Positions 33,741 through 46,983 are shown, counted from the stretch's first letter. The stretch is DNA of 64,000 nucleotides from Malus domestica (GCF_042453785.1 NC_091673.1:13239501-13303500), one strand, 5' to 3'. The notes: generated by a model not told the origin, from the letters alone. Translations and numbers: made by a program.

Positions 33741-34539
33741 AGGCCAACTCCAAACCATGGCCTAAAACCTATAACTTCCCTTCTATTCCCCCAATTCATT
33801 CCAACTCAAGTTCTAATTTGGGCCTAAAACCTAAAAAAAGGCTAGATTCCAGCCAAGATTTAGGCCAAGGTTAGTGGTGGAGCCCATGTGAGAGTGGAAC
33901 AGATGAAATTGGACAACAAGCGCCCAAATTCACGCGTGCCACTTGAGGCACGCTTTTCAGCCAACTTCAAAGCTGCAAAGTGCAGCCCCTTGCGGTCCCC
34001 ACCCACATGAGTGTGTCTCTCACTTGTCTGCCAATAAAATTGAGCCGAACAACTCTTTTGGTTGATCAACAACTCACATTCAAATGGGCTGTTGGTTATC
34101 CAACGGTCCATATTTAATTTAGTAAATATTTTTGTTTTATATTTATAAATTTATTGAATCCAACAATTGATATCGAATATGATCAAATCTAAGGGCATAA
34201 AAAAAATCTAACGGCCCAAATTTAAATTTGACAGTTAAAATATTTATAAAAAATTATTTAACTCAAAATTCACCTAAGAACTCTATAAATACCTATGTAT
34301 TTGTAGAAACATCCACACAAAACTCACTTTTCTCCTACAATTGTTCCAATTTTTCTTTCTACCATCTTTCAAAACCATGTGTTTGTTCATATGTCTTGTG
34401 TTTAATTATCTTTATCATGTGTTTCATATTATTCCATAGTATTTCATGAGTTTCATGTGTCGGTTTAGTGATTTTTCAATGTTTATCGGAATGTAAATAT
34501 TTTTAGGTTAAAATGTTCATAAAATTAATTTATGATAGT
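33741..34539. other. Probable non-autonomous element between the two duplication copies
   Basis: It begins GGCCAACTCCAAACCATGGC, preceded by ATTA, where copy B continues with unrelated sequence, so an insertion is likely. It contains AACCTAAAA/AAGGCTAGATT motifs and AT-rich sequence with CTCTATAAATACC (34281-34293), a TATA-like motif. No second terminus could be fixed and no gene is visible. Confidence 0.4.
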
Positions 34540-34602
34540 CCACATAATTTGATATTATTCATAACTTCTTTTTACTTTTTCTTTTGTTGACAACGAGATA
34601 TA

Positions 34603-36880
34603 TGACACACCCCGACCTAGATCGAAGCATGCTGACCGTCACGTGAGAGTGACGTAACCATGTGCACAGTGCAAAAGCAAAATAGATACAAGGGAAATAT
34701 GACTAAATAAAAACCAACTACTAGTAGCATTACTAGCTAAGATAAAGTGCTAGTGTGAGATTAAATGTGAATTACACAACCAGAGCATAAATATCCTAGA
34801 TGCAGTCAAGCAGAACAAGTACTAGATATAGATAACACCCAAATGTGATCCTACATTTATGATGTTCTGTCAGAACCACCTTTGAAGTCCTCGTGAGTCA
34901 CCAAAGCACTGCTACTTAAAACTTGGAGGGGTGCAAAACAGAAACTGTGAGTGGGCAAAAACAAAGCTTTTCAAAATCATTTCATTTCTCAAAAGTTCTA
35001 ACCCCTCGTCGTAAAACCTTTATAATTTTCCCAGAAAAATATAATAATAATAAGCTGTATCAGAAATCATACTCAAGATGAAAATCCATAGAAGTATACC
35101 ATGCCAAAGTATCTCAATGCAATGCCATAAGTAATCCAGGCAAAATATATCAATGTCAAATATCGTATCAGCCAAATCCCTCTAACTTAATCTGCATGGC
35201 TGAATATATAGCTCATAACCAATCTCAACCATATCAAATCAAATCCTGTCCACGAGTCGGAACCACCTAAAGTGGTCTATACGACAAGACTATGTGTAAT
35301 ATAAATATGCTCTAGTGCTACGATCATGTGAAGGTTGTGTGAATAATCGCGGGTCACCTACGAGTCGGAACCACCTAAAGTGGTCTGTACGACAAGCCTG
35401 TGCACCTAACTTGGATCCAAGGTGAGCATATGGTGCGGGAGGTGAACATCACGTGAAAGATTGTGCCCTAACTCTGGGCGGGAGCACTAACACCGGGGTG
35501 CAAGTTTATGAGCTCTCAATACATCACATCATATCTCACATAGTTGAAGTTACCTTATACCTTTTATTTATGAACTTACCTGGTACTTACCTGTGCGTCC
35601 GTAACACCAATCATATATATATGCAACTACTAATGCATACTAAAATAGATAGATACTTTGCATGGCAATTCAAAACGTAACTCCATTCAAATTCATTTTC
35701 TGGGAAAAATCAAGTATATAGGTATATACGGAAAAACCAAAAGCCCACTCACTGATATGTCGAAGGGTCATAGCCCCTGAGCCTTGATTGCGCTCGTCCT
35801 CAGGATAGGTCTCACCTATATGCGAAATAACTGAATAAACGTTATTTGAAGTACATACAAAAAACTAGGAAATAACTTCTCATACAATGCTTAAATGGGG
35901 TATTTGAATATACCACTGGGACCTACTCAACCTCGAGAACATCTCCATATTTTTAGAAATTTTTTTCGACCTCCCACGCGTCGGCCAAGACATGGCCAGA
36001 CGCGCCCCCACGCGCGGCCAAACCCTAACTGAAACTTAATTGCCGTTAGGAATATTCCGTTAAATCTTAACAAAAATTAATGACGTTACCTGACACCTTT
36101 ATAATATTCCATCAGACTTGACGAAATATTCTCATTCGTCTTCCGTGGTTCGCTAGAGAATCTCGCCGGCGCTGGTTTTTGGAAAAACAATCAAACCTTC
36201 ATATCTTCTTCGATTCTCAACCAAAATTCACAAAATTTATGTCAAATTGAAGCCTACAACGAGAAGAACAAAACCTTACCAATTTAAAGCCCTAAAATCC
36301 ATGAGATTTCGCCGAAGAATCCTCGATAATCTTGCCAAACTCAACTTCCCCGACATCCAATTCACTTTGTTTTTCTTCTCTGAGCTTCGTGAAGATGTTC
36401 TAAAGCTCACTAGCAGTTTAAAATCTTCTAAAAACCTCACATTCACGATTGCATGAACAATGCTCAATTCGGAGATTATGGTTTCTCGGGGTTTTCGAGG
36501 TTTTCACGTCCAACTATCACCACCATTCGACTCCTAAGCTTGCAAGGAGTCCAAAAACATCGATCACAACCTCAATCTGCAACGAAATGATTTGGTTTGA
36601 GGTTTGTCCGTACGTTGTACGGAAAAATGGAGAAAAACTGAGAGGGAAGAGAGAGAAAGGGAGTCAACGGGAGAGAGAGAATGTGTGTGGTCCAAATTTT
36701 CTTACAACTAACCAAAACAATTAGAACCTTTAGTTCTAATTGGGTCCAAAAGGTTACGAAGAAAATAAGTAAACTCAATTGTTTAATTTCTTAGCTTATT
36801 TACACAACCACAACTCACTCTCAAGGGTAGAATCGACATTTCACACCATCAAAACAAATATCCCGGGACGGGCTGTCACA
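34603..36880 (+). mobile_element. Putative solo LTR (2.28 kb) of an LTR retrotransposon
   Basis: The element runs from TGACACACCCCGACC to CGGGACGGGCTGTCACA. It thus starts TG and ends CA, with short inverted termini. The 5-bp sequence ATATA stands on both sides (34598-34602 and 36881-36885), as left by retroviral-type integrases. It interrupts copy B of a local duplication, and copy A shows the approximate empty site. No gag, pol, primer site or second LTR is present, so a solo LTR formed by recombination is likely. Inside, a segment with GAGTCGGAACCACCTAAAGT is repeated (about 35254-35296 and 35360-35398). Orientation is assumed. Confidence 0.75.
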
Positions 36881-36885
36881 ATATA

Positions 36886-37227
36886 AACCTGAAAGAAAAG
36901 AAAGATTACATAAGAATATAATGACTTCACGAGACCCAGTTATATTTGCAATTAGCAACAGATGGCAAGAAGGAGGAGCTTGCTAAAAAAAAAAAAAACT
37001 GGACCCAAATTGCATGACAAACTCAAACGACCCAAATCATCAACAAAAAAAAAAATTTCACGATAAATATGAGAATTTCACAAGATCAACTTTGATGCAC
37101 AAGGACATAACAATTCAGTACTAAATTTTTAAAAAGATAATATTCACGCATTTATTTTTTTTGACTTTTCACAACTCAATCGTCAAGGCAACGAATTTAG
37201 ATTTTGTTTCCTTTAAATCTCATTACG
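36886..37227. repeat. Segmental duplication, copy B (right part)
   Basis: The sequence continues the 34540-34602 piece beyond the inserted LTR: AAAGAAAAGAAAGATTACAT, TTGCAATTAGCAACAGATGG and AATTTAGATTTTGTTTCC all have partners in 33172-33740. No coding content. Confidence 0.8.
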
Positions 37228-37734
37228 AATTGGTAAACTAACTAACATTTTTTCAAGACGACCGAGTAGCCAAAATTCAAAATATTGAAAGGTGACAGAA
37301 AAACTGCAAACGCCGCCAGCTGTTTTTTTATTTAGTAATCGGTTGTGTTTCCCAGAATACCCTCCTCTGCGGACCTGGATCGCCAATTGTATTACAGTGC
37401 CCTCGCGCCTAAGCAGGGGCATTACCGCCATTACAGTCTACACCGGTCAAAGCAGAGAGACGCTTTACGACTTTCAGTCCAAGAAAAAACATTTTCTCAA
37501 ACAGTTTTGAATCACATCCCTGTCCACTAAATTCAATTAAAATAATAATTAATTCAGACTCCACTGTTTTAGTGACTTAATGATGAGCGTTAAGCATAAT
37601 TAATTAAGCATCATAAACCACAAAAGCAAAAGTTCTTACTTCATAACAAAGAAACAAAGACCAACCAGAGCCTTCGATTTTGTCTGCTACCGCTGCTTCC
37701 AGACCTCCGAGCGAGCTCACTCGCCAACTCGACA

Positions 37735-40700
37735 ATGACTCAGGAATCGTTCATCTACAGCTTCGTGGCCCGAGGTACGATGATCTTGTCGGAGTACACC
37801 CAGTTCACCGGCAACTTCCCCGCGATTGCGGCGCAGTGTCTCCAGAAGCTTCCTTCCTCCAACAACAAGTTCACCTACAACTGCGATCACCACACCTTCA
37901 ATTTCCTCGTGGAGGATGGATACGGTGCGTAGTTCTATTCGATTCCAGCTGGCTGATCTCTTTACTTTCTGTTTCTGTATGATTTTCTTTTGTTTTCCTG
38001 GAAAACAGACAGTCCGGGAGCTTGAATTGCTTGCCGGAGTAGCTGGATCTAATGTGAAAGAGAGAAATGTGAGGATTTATGATCTGGGATTTGATTGGTT
38101 TGTAGTGGGAAGTTGGAAATTAGTGAGCTTTTTGAACTAGGGTTTGCTTGGTTTTCGGAGCCTTTGGTAAAGTTTGAGTCTTTTAAACTGTTTGTATTGA
38201 GTATGAATCCCACGTCGGGGAAAGAAGGGACCTTGCATGTGCTTATATCTATAAGTTATCGGGCTACTTCCTATATTGTATGGTAAAACCTCAACTTTCT
38301 TCAGTTTGGTTGCTGAGAAAATTTTTGAATTTTTGAGTCTCGTTTTGTTTTGTTTTTTTTTTTTTGGCTTTCGACAATTAGAAGACTTGGCATTTAGCTC
38401 AATTCACTAGGCATTTAGCTAATATTGACTAGGCTTGGAAATCAGGTGAATTTTGGTGAGTAGATTTGGTTGAATTGTTGAAAATGAAGGAACTTGATGA
38501 AATAATTTACATAATTATGAGATGAAGAAGAAGGAAGCACTTTAAATACCATTTGAATAATAGTAAATGTGATCAACGCTTTTCCGCGTTTAGATGCTGA
38601 AAATTCAAATGGCGTTTTGAATTCTCTAGTTCACTATGAAGAGAAAAAAACAAACTTTTTAGTCTCCATGGATTGGTATCACATTTCTTAGATTGCGTTC
38701 ATTTAATAGTAGAGCCTGTACTTACACCATGCATTCTTTAGGATGCAACCCATAATTTAATTGACTGCCCCGTATTTTGGATCCCTTACTTTATGGAAAT
38801 AGATAGCTATTATATGACTCAAATCAAATTTAGCATCAGTTCGTGGATGCTCATAGCGTAGTTGTTAAGAGCTGTTACGGCACACGCACACCCACACTGA
38901 GAGTTCGACTCTCAGCTCTAGGCTTTTGGCCTTCTTTAACTAAAAAGGCAAAAAAATTGTCTATTCTAGCCTTGTGCCTATCAGTTGGCCACAGAGACGA
39001 CCTGTGAGTTCATCTAAGCTTGGGGTTGAACCATTTCAATAGCTATATGTTTATTTTATTATGTTTCATGCTAGTACTATTTGCATACAAATGTCCATTT
39101 CAATAAATGTTGTATATAGCTTTAAAAGTTTATCGGTTTTAACCTGGACAATAAGGTTGAGATAGTCTTAGTTTCTGTATGAACTGGATGTTAACGAATT
39201 AGTAGTACAATCTGTTATTTTCTGTAGTCTGTTGATGCATCTATGTGTGTGCCCAAATCAAAGTACTTTGAATCTGAGAGTTTTTTTAGGGGGAAGTTTT
39301 TTGGTGTCAGACCTCTTATCCGTGTTTTATGGAATTTGCAGCATACTGTGTTGTTGCCAAAGACTCTGTCGGCAAGCAGATATCTATTGCATTTTTAGAA
39401 CGAGTGAGAGCTGACTTCAGAAAAAGATATGGGGGTGGTAAAGCAGATACGGCTGTTGCCAAAAGTCTTAACAAGGAATTCGGGTATGTTCATTCATGAA
39501 TCATGATAGATTATGTTCAAGTAACTCTATTCTTTTGAGAACAAATTTCTGTCCAAATGGAAACTGAGATGATTTTGAAGATTACAGACCAGTTATGAAA
39601 GAGCACATGAAGTATATAATTGATCATGCAGAAGAGATTGAAAAACTTTTGAAAGTGAAGGCGCAAGTTTCAGAAGTTAAAAGTATAATGTTAGAGAATA
39701 TTGATAAGGTATGGTTTCTTTTCTCAGATATAGTGCATCTGTTCACTGTCAAAGTAGGAATGCTTTTAGTTATTGATATACCATCTGCTCACACAGGTCT
39801 AATTAGTGCTGTTTCTACCAGAAGTTTGTTATTTGTCTTCCTGTTTTTTTTTTCTTCTGTTTTTCTTATAGCAAACACATACATCCCCCGTCTTTCCAAA
39901 GTCTATTTAGACCTCCCTCATCATTTCTACATGAGAGACACATTGGTCCTCACTAAGTGGGACTAAAAAAATTTCTAAGTTGCCCTTAATCAAGTAAGTT
40001 GTTGAACTTAGCCTTTCAAAAATTTATGAAAATCTAACGATGGATAAAATCTAACAACTAGCAGTTATTAGTAATAGGAAGAGATGTGACCTCATAGTGG
40101 ATGTGTCAAATGGCTTCATCATGAATGTGAGTGACTTATTCATGGTGGTGGTGTGGTAATGTTGGTGCTGGGGTTTGCCGAGGCGTGTGGTGGTCATCGA
40201 AAATGGCAAATCTATAGCTTTAGAGAGTAAAAATGCATGGAGAATCTGTTTGAAGAGTATTTTTTCTTAATTCTTTTGGCAAGGGAATGATTTGCGTTTC
40301 AATCAAGGTGGCAAGCTTTTCCTTAGAGGAAGTAAAAAAAAATTCAGATATAGTTCCTAATCCCTAAAGCAGAGGAATCCCAAACTAAGAAGGATCAGAA
40401 AGATATAAAGAAGCAAGGAGACCTTGTTTGTTTGTCACTCTCTGATTGTGATTTTGTAATTCACTGGTGTTATGGACTGTTAGAATGGGGTATAGGGGCT
40501 TCTGTCGTGATTTACATTTCTGGCTGTGGTGCTATATGTATTATTACTCTGTTATGTCAGCTTTTAAAGTTTACTCGAGTATATATAATTATTAGAATCG
40601 TATGGGAGGTCCCTGTATTTGTACTGTACTGTATTGGTGGTTGGAGTACTTTACTTGTTTGCAAACAAGGTAGCCCCATGCAACTAGCATTAAGTACGAA

Positions 40701-41287
40701 TTCATAGTTCTGTCTACTAGGCATATGGTTTCTCATTGTACAAATTACCACAATTGAGTAAAGTGACTCTTGGTCGTCAATCCCAATAAACACTTGAACA
40801 GAAAGAGCTTCTCGTTACAACTTTGGTTATTCATTCTAGTGAGATTAGTCCAGTACGTCTTCTTTTTTCGCAGTCACCATCTGGGATGTATAAACCTTGC
40901 ATTATATGATTCGTTACACCAATTAACCAGGCCGTAGATATTGCATTTCATGCTTATTCCACCTACACATGCTTTTCAGGCTATCGATAGAGGGGAAAAC
41001 CTGACTGTTCTTGTTGACAAGACTGAAGATCTTCGTTCTCAGGTAAGTGGAGGCAAGATCAACCCTGCCCTTTTATCTGTCATCTGTATTAACCCCATAG
41101 TTAAGTGCTGAATAAGTTTGCTTGTTGCATTTTTCAGGCCCAAGATTACAAAAATAAGGGAACACAAATAAGAAGGAAAATGTGGTATCAAAACATGAAG
41201 ATAAAGTTGGTCGTTTTCGGAATCCTCGTACTTCTGGTCCTGGTAATCTGGCTTTCTATTTGCCATGGATTTGACTGCACGAACTAG
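37735..41287 (+). CDS. VAMP72: VAMP72-family R-SNARE (longin type)
   Basis: Five exons (37735-37924, 39342-39483, 39588-39708, 40980-41042, 41138-41287) join in frame to 221 residues, the usual VAMP72 length. A longin domain (about 1-120, starting [20 protein letters not shown], with the [13 protein letters not shown] region) is followed by an R-SNARE coiled coil (about 127-187) with the zero-layer arginine R155 ([18 protein letters not shown]). The basic linker [12 protein letters not shown] leads into one membrane segment (about 195-214) and the tail HGFDCTN. Plant VAMP72 proteins sit on secretory vesicles and pair with plasma-membrane syntaxins such as SYP121/SYP111 in exocytosis and cell plate formation. 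The C-terminal tail looks more like VAMP724 than VAMP721/722, but I am not sure. Intron 1 (1.4 kb) carries a tRNA-derived SINE. Confidence 0.95.
38845..38960 (+). mobile_element. tRNA-derived SINE in VAMP intron 1
   Basis: The tRNA-like head shows a pol III box A (TAGCGTAGTTG, about 38872) and box B (GAGTTCGACTC, about 38913), about 40 bases apart as in tRNA promoters. It then has a body with CTTTTGGCCTTC and an A-rich end. It does not fold as a proper tRNA acceptor stem, so a SINE and not a tRNA gene. The ends are approximate. Confidence 0.6.
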
Positions 41288-42903
41288 TAGTATTTAGGCA
41301 CAAAGCAATGCTTTCAAATTATGCGATACATGAGCTTCATTTCAACAGATTGTGTTGAACATGGAGGGAGAAGGAGAGGGAGAGGAAGGACGGGGGCAGG
41401 CGAGGGGATAGCGTGAGAGAGAGAATTCTTACATTTGGCTTTATCAAATTGTTCATTATATATGTTTCTAGATTTTTATTTTGATATGGCGACAATGCAG
41501 ACAAGGTTTTGGTGATTAATTTTTTCGTTTCTGAATCTTACATGATTGATTAGATCAGGAGATTCCTAATATGTTCCAAAAGAAACTTAAACAGAACTGA
41601 CTAATCCTTAGGCAAAGGGTCGAGAAGCTCAACGCTACTATTCAGAATACTAGATGTTCATCATATGCTGTCAAATGATGTCTTCTTTCTGCGTGTGTCG
41701 GATATTATCGGAACTAGGCAAAGACAAATACTCTTCAGCTAGTTCTTTTATGTATTTAGACACAAACAAATATTTGGGCTAGGGGAATGGAACATAGAGC
41801 TCGAGTACACGAGTAAATGTTGTAAACCATTTTAGCTACAAATTCCTTGCCTTTTTTCAGCTAATGTCGAATGATCCTCTAACGAGTAACGATATTATGT
41901 GTGGCCCTAAGTTGACAGTTTAAATGTGAACTTGTCATACTCTACTCTATACGACATGCAAACCAAAAGAATTTACATGAGCAGTCTTGTTCTCCTATAT
42001 ACCAGGGTAATTATAGTCACTCACCTTTTCAAATCTTATTTAACAGTAATTAATTATTTAACTTTTGTTGTTTTATTTTTTTCCTTTGCTGTTAGATTAA
42101 AATCGAATAGCGGGTGATCATAATTTTCTTAAACCTTGATTTTCTAGGAGAACGTGAACGGTCTAAACTATGTGCTTAGGCCACTTGTGGTAATTTTCTT
42201 CCGAAAACTGAAGGATATGTTTTTCCTCATACTCTCTCTCTCTATGCAGAAAAATATAAAAAAATAAAAGCGAGCTGGAGCCCTAACTTAGTCATCTTTT
42301 GGTGCACTTCCGACACATTATTCCCTGAAGTTTTAATAATCATTTAGAAGCATCATAAGTCATGGCCTGCCAAACTTGCTGAACAACTTTAATATTTTTT
42401 TGCCTTAATGCACCGACCTTTAAGTGCTGCGTGAGAGTCCAAGTCCAACTAGTTCCATGAAATTATTTCCCAAAAGACTAGTCCCATGAAATTAAGGTAG
42501 GCGCAGCAGAAGCAAAACAGTTACATAGTTTGAAAAACGTAACGCTGAGCATAATTTCAAACCCTAGAACAGAACTTTGAGAAAAGTAACAAATAAATTA
42601 TAATCGTCCCAATGGTCTTCCCAATCAATTGGAAATTAGAGCTGGCTAGGGTTCCTTTTTGGTGGATTAGGGTTTAGGGTTCCCCTAGAAAATCATAGAA
42701 TTTGTATATATTAATATTATCATGTGACTGATAACATACATTTGTCATTACATTATTTAATCATGTTTGGCTCACCAATAATGGAGTTATTTGGTCTTCT
42801 TTTTGAATTTTTTTTTGTCACATGGCCAAGAAACGAGTTAGAATTAAACTAGATTAAGTATTCCACTTTTTTTTTTGTAAGTAATTAATTAATATGACTC
42901 TTA
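41288..42903. other. VAMP 3' flank and AT-rich intergenic DNA
   Basis: The first few hundred bases should contain the VAMP 3' untranslated region. A purine run (GGAGGGAGAAGGAGAGGGAG) lies near 41366-41385. I see no other gene, RNA or delimitable element. Confidence 0.4.
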
Positions 42904-43568
42904 CACTATGTTTGGATGAAAGAAATAAACTTGGAATTTGGATAAAAGTCAGAATTTATAAATTAACATGCACCAATTCCCTTATTTGGATTTATGAACA
43001 TAGAAATTTAGAATTTCCGCGTAAAAAAAAACTTGGAATTTGAGGCCTCCAATTCCCAAGTTTAAATTCCATGTAAATATGTGTCATTTCCCAATTTCTA
43101 TAATTGAGAGTTTAAAATTAACAAATTCCATTCTCAATTAAGATTACTAAGGAATTTTAAAATGATGAAAATTGAAATGGCGGGATTTTATTTTCTAGAA
43201 TTTGTGAATTTTCTTATTTGGTTAACCTAAAAGAACAATAGAATTTGTTAATGTTAAACTCTCAATCATAGAAATTGGGAAATGACCCCTATTTACATGG
43301 AATTTAAACTTGGGAATTAGAGGCCTCAAATTCCAAGTTTTTTTTTCACGCGGAAATTCTAAATTTCTATGTTTATAAATCCAAACAAAGGAATTGATGC
43401 ATGTCAATTTATAAATTCTAACTTTTATCCAAATTCCAAGTTTATTTCCTTCATCCAAACATAATCAAACAAGAAAATTCACAAATTCTAGAAAATAAAA
43501 TCCCGTCATTTCAATTTTCATCATTTTAAAATTCCTTAATAATCTTAAATTTCTTCATCCAAACATAG
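42904..43568. mobile_element. Two nested, oppositely oriented copies of the CACTATGTTTGGA element
   Basis: Compared with the intact relative at 30651-30985, the locus reads: forward first half (42904-43128), a complete reverse-complement copy (about 43129-43466), then the forward second half (43467-43568). One copy therefore seems to have inserted in inverted orientation into the middle of another. The result is an inverted repeat with arms of about 225 bp on the left and 90 bp on the right. A transcript across it would form a long hairpin. Confidence 0.75.
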
Positions 43569-46087
43569 GTCTTCCTCTTTAATTGATTGCGTCCTCGATT
43601 CAAATTCTTTCTTTAGGGTATATTAATGTAGAATATTACTTGTATTCGATAAAAAGTATTTAACTCCCTTACAAAGTAGCAAAAAAGAAAACATTTCTTA
43701 GAACTGGGGGAACATTTCGGCTTGATTTAGTTAGGATCAAAATCGTGAATATAATTGAACAATGTCAGTAATGATTTGGCCAAACAATAATCAAGGTTGA
43801 ATTTCAATACAATTTCAGACTCTCACTTCTTTTTTTTTCTTTCTTCACCCCTACTTTTCTGGCCAAAAGGATAATATATTCAATACCGATACGTATAGTC
43901 CCGAGTGGGCATGGAATTACATATGACTGTAAATTCATTGATAATATCTTCTAACAAATATTTGACAATTCATATGAAACTGGTTTGCATGGCATTGACA
44001 TGACAAAAGCTCTGATCTTGCCGTCAAAATCAAACTCATAAAAGACAAATAGGATCTCTCTTGCTCCATCATTTGTGGATAATCAGTGGATATATAATAT
44101 ATGTAGTATAAAAAGAGAAACAAAGAGCTCCAATATTGCTGGCTCTTCTCCATCATATATGTCTATATATATATTATATATATCGATCTTTATTCTCAGT
44201 TGGTTTTTGGTTTGTTCGATTATTATTGCCCTTTGAAACTGTTGAGAAGGCCATTAATTTGAAGGAAACTGACCACTCGACGAAAAGTGATTGTACCCCA
44301 TTCAAACAAGGGATGGGCATATATACGTACAATATTATGATGAATTATGAGTTTTTATATAGACACATGATGATATATTCTTATCCACATGAGTTTTTAG
44401 CGCCTCAGTCCTTTCCTTTTAGAGCAACTCTACCCCTCCCAATTGCCAGAAAAAATTGGATGATGCAATTCACCAAAACCAACAAAATAAGCTCCAGTCC
44501 ATGCGCAATCAGTAGGGCTACAGAGAAAAAAAGAAGGCCCGATTGCTAGATCGGGCCACAATCGCCCAACCCATCGTCTGAGGCAGTCTGACGTTAGGAT
44601 GATGTCACTGCAAATGTAATTTCGGGTAATAACATGTGGCATGACGTGATTGGTTACAAGTCCTATTCGAAATTAAGGGTAATATTATTTTTTTAATGAC
44701 AAATGTTTGAGCAATTTATTTACAGGGTGAAGATGCACTCGGCCAAATACTGTTGACTAAGATAATAATTACCAATTGTCCAGTAGCCCGAACAATTATC
44801 GCCCTAAACCTAAAGGATGGAGTTTCCTTAGGATACTTATCAGGAGATCTCTTTCCTCCATAGCTTTTCTTTATAGCACATGTTGCTTGGACATGCTCCA
44901 TGCATGGCAGCTTGATGATGGCTGCAAAATCTTTGAATTCATTCATGCATGCATGGGGCTTCATATTTCTCGGGAAACTATTTAGAATACCCTAAAGAGG
45001 AAAAAATAATAATGCCAAACCCTAATCTACACTTTGGACGTGCTGATCATAATGCCGAACCCTAAAATTTGATCCTAAATGACATGTGCATTGTACATTA
45101 GTATCTTGTATGTACATTATAAATAATGAAGTTTTGATTATATTAACCGAGATTTAAATAGATAAAAAACTGTTATGTGATTAGTCAATGAACAAAATTA
45201 GTGAATGAAACAATTCAAACTTGGTTATGAAAAAAATTAGTGAATGAAACAATTCTAACTTGGTGATTAATGAAGATATAGGCGTATATACTTATCGCTA
45301 TATTTACGAGATGAACGGTCATTAGGGTAAACTTCAATATAAATCTAGCGTTTCAGTGTTACTGTCTTTGATCAAAAGACATTCAGATTGAATAATTAAC
45401 AATATGATGCCTCAAAGAAATTCAAACTAATAACATATCTGCTTATATATTTGGGAGTTTTAACGAAACATTTCCGGTACTGTTCACTTTTAACGAAAAA
45501 TCATATTTTTACCTTCCTATGATACTATTCACTACACATTTATTTGTCATTTTTCATTAAAACTAAATTTTTTTTGAACTTTTCGTTATTTCTCTTTATA
45601 TATTTCCCAAGTCAAAATTCAAAACAATTTTTTTTGGTATTTGACAAAGTTGTATATTTCCATATTTGGCAAAATTTTCGGTTTCGAGTAAAAGTTGATT
45701 TTACTATTTATCCAGATAAAGTCTGAATATTTCAAGAAAAATCGTAGTTTTGTCACCCAAAATATGCGACTTGCTAGCTTGCATGCCTGCCTGGCTATAT
45801 TATTCCATTTTTGGGCTAGGAAAACCCCATAATTTGCCTTCACTTGTTCGGTTTGCATAGGGGCAGTTTCGGCATTTTGAATGCATTTTACTGAAAGGAT
45901 AGACCCCGCCACTTGTATATGAACACGTGGCGGAACTACGTTGTTGGTAAGCAAAGCAAATGATTGGCCTAGCGAAATGATATTGGGTTTTCATCGATTC
46001 ATGATAAACCACTAGTCGTACATCGAGATTAATAAAATTATATTTAGTTACACCAAACTTTGTCATGATGAAACTCCCATGTGTATT
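43569..46087. other. Intergenic region with MITE remnants, no genes recognised
   Basis: A block at about 44418-44660 (AGAGCAACTCTACCCCTCCC, then GGCCCGATTGCTAGATCGGGCC, an 11-bp palindrome pair) looks like a MITE fragment. At about 45465-45600 lies a second copy of the ACTTTAACGAAAA family (GGTACTGTTCACTTTTAACG). The frames at 43935-44156 and 44136-44549 have no family features. The rest is AT-rich and unremarkable. Confidence 0.45.
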
Positions 46088-46090
46088 TTA

Positions 46091-46366
46091 GGTACTGTTT
46101 AGTACGTTGGACGAGACGGAATGGAGTGAGACGAGATATTACGTCCCACGTTTGGTGCGTCTAAAACGGGTGGAACACGCTGTTTCACGAGACGAGTTTT
46201 GGGTAAATTTTCGTTCCACCTCACCTCCCTGGACGACTTGTTCCACATCCGTGGAACACAAAATTATAACCTATCTGTCTCCTTCTTCTTCCTCTTTGTT
46301 TCCATCCGAGGGCATCTTTGCTCCCTCCCTCTTCCTTCCCGTCCCGTCTGCATACCAAACGATACC
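46091..46366 (-). mobile_element. Tourist-like MITE (PIF/Harbinger), copy 2
   Basis: The ends are GGTACTGTTTAGTACG and CATACCAAACGATACC with TTA on both sides (46088-46090 and 46367-46369). It is the inverted relative of 1826-2141, sharing GGAGACAGATAGGTTATAAT-type and CCCAAAACTC/GTTCCACC motifs. The 276 bp have no coding content; the 110-residue frame across it is an artefact. Confidence 0.85.
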
Positions 46367-46611
46367 TTATAAAACCCATGCATCTAAAATCTTGACACAT
46401 GTGCCGTTTAAACTTAGGGCATTATTATTGGCATTATAAAAATTTCATTGCTCATCATTTATATGTGTATTTTTCCTTTTAAACTATAGAAAACTTGAAG
46501 TACAGATTTTGTAGTGCCAAATAGTTCCTTAATATTATAGCTATTGATGTTTTTCTTATAAGTTATAAGTTTTAAATTTGATTCTCTTTGAAGGCGAATT
46601 CTAAATAAATT

Positions 46612-46983
46612 TGTTTGTACCATACTTAGGGCCTCCGTATTTAGATCTCGTACAAATACTCGGGGGACTTAAATGTAACTATGTAATAAAGGAATGGGCA
46701 AATATGTAATAAGTGAGGAGCCCTTATTGTATAAAAGGATTCCTCACCGTCACAATTAGAGGAGGCCAATTCTTAGGCCATACCCTCACCCTCGCAAAGC
46801 TCTCACATCACAGAGAAGCTCTCTCTCTCTCTCCCTCTTCAACATCTCAGAGAAATACAATATCAGTGTGGACGTAGCCCAAACCTTGGGGTGAACCACG
46901 ATACATCTTGTGTTATTTACATTTCATGCATATTCACGGTCGGATTTACGTTGTTCCAAGACCTCTGGTTTTGTGCATCAACA
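46612..46983 (+). repeat. 5' LTR with promoter module
   Basis: The LTR has GAGGAGCCCTTATTGTATAAAAGG at about 46717, whose TATAAAAGG is a good TATA box. It is followed by a CT-rich stretch and AGAGAAATACAATATCAGTG, where the transcript and polyadenylation region are expected. It ends GTGCATCAACA just before the primer-site-like sequence. Confidence 0.9.

Noticed and set aside
38860-38935. A tRNA gene in VAMP intron 1
   Set aside because: Boxes A and B are present but the acceptor and anticodon stems do not pair convincingly, and a SINE-like body follows.
46107-46439. A 110-residue protein
   Set aside because: Nearly all of it lies inside a Tourist-like MITE with TTA flanks.
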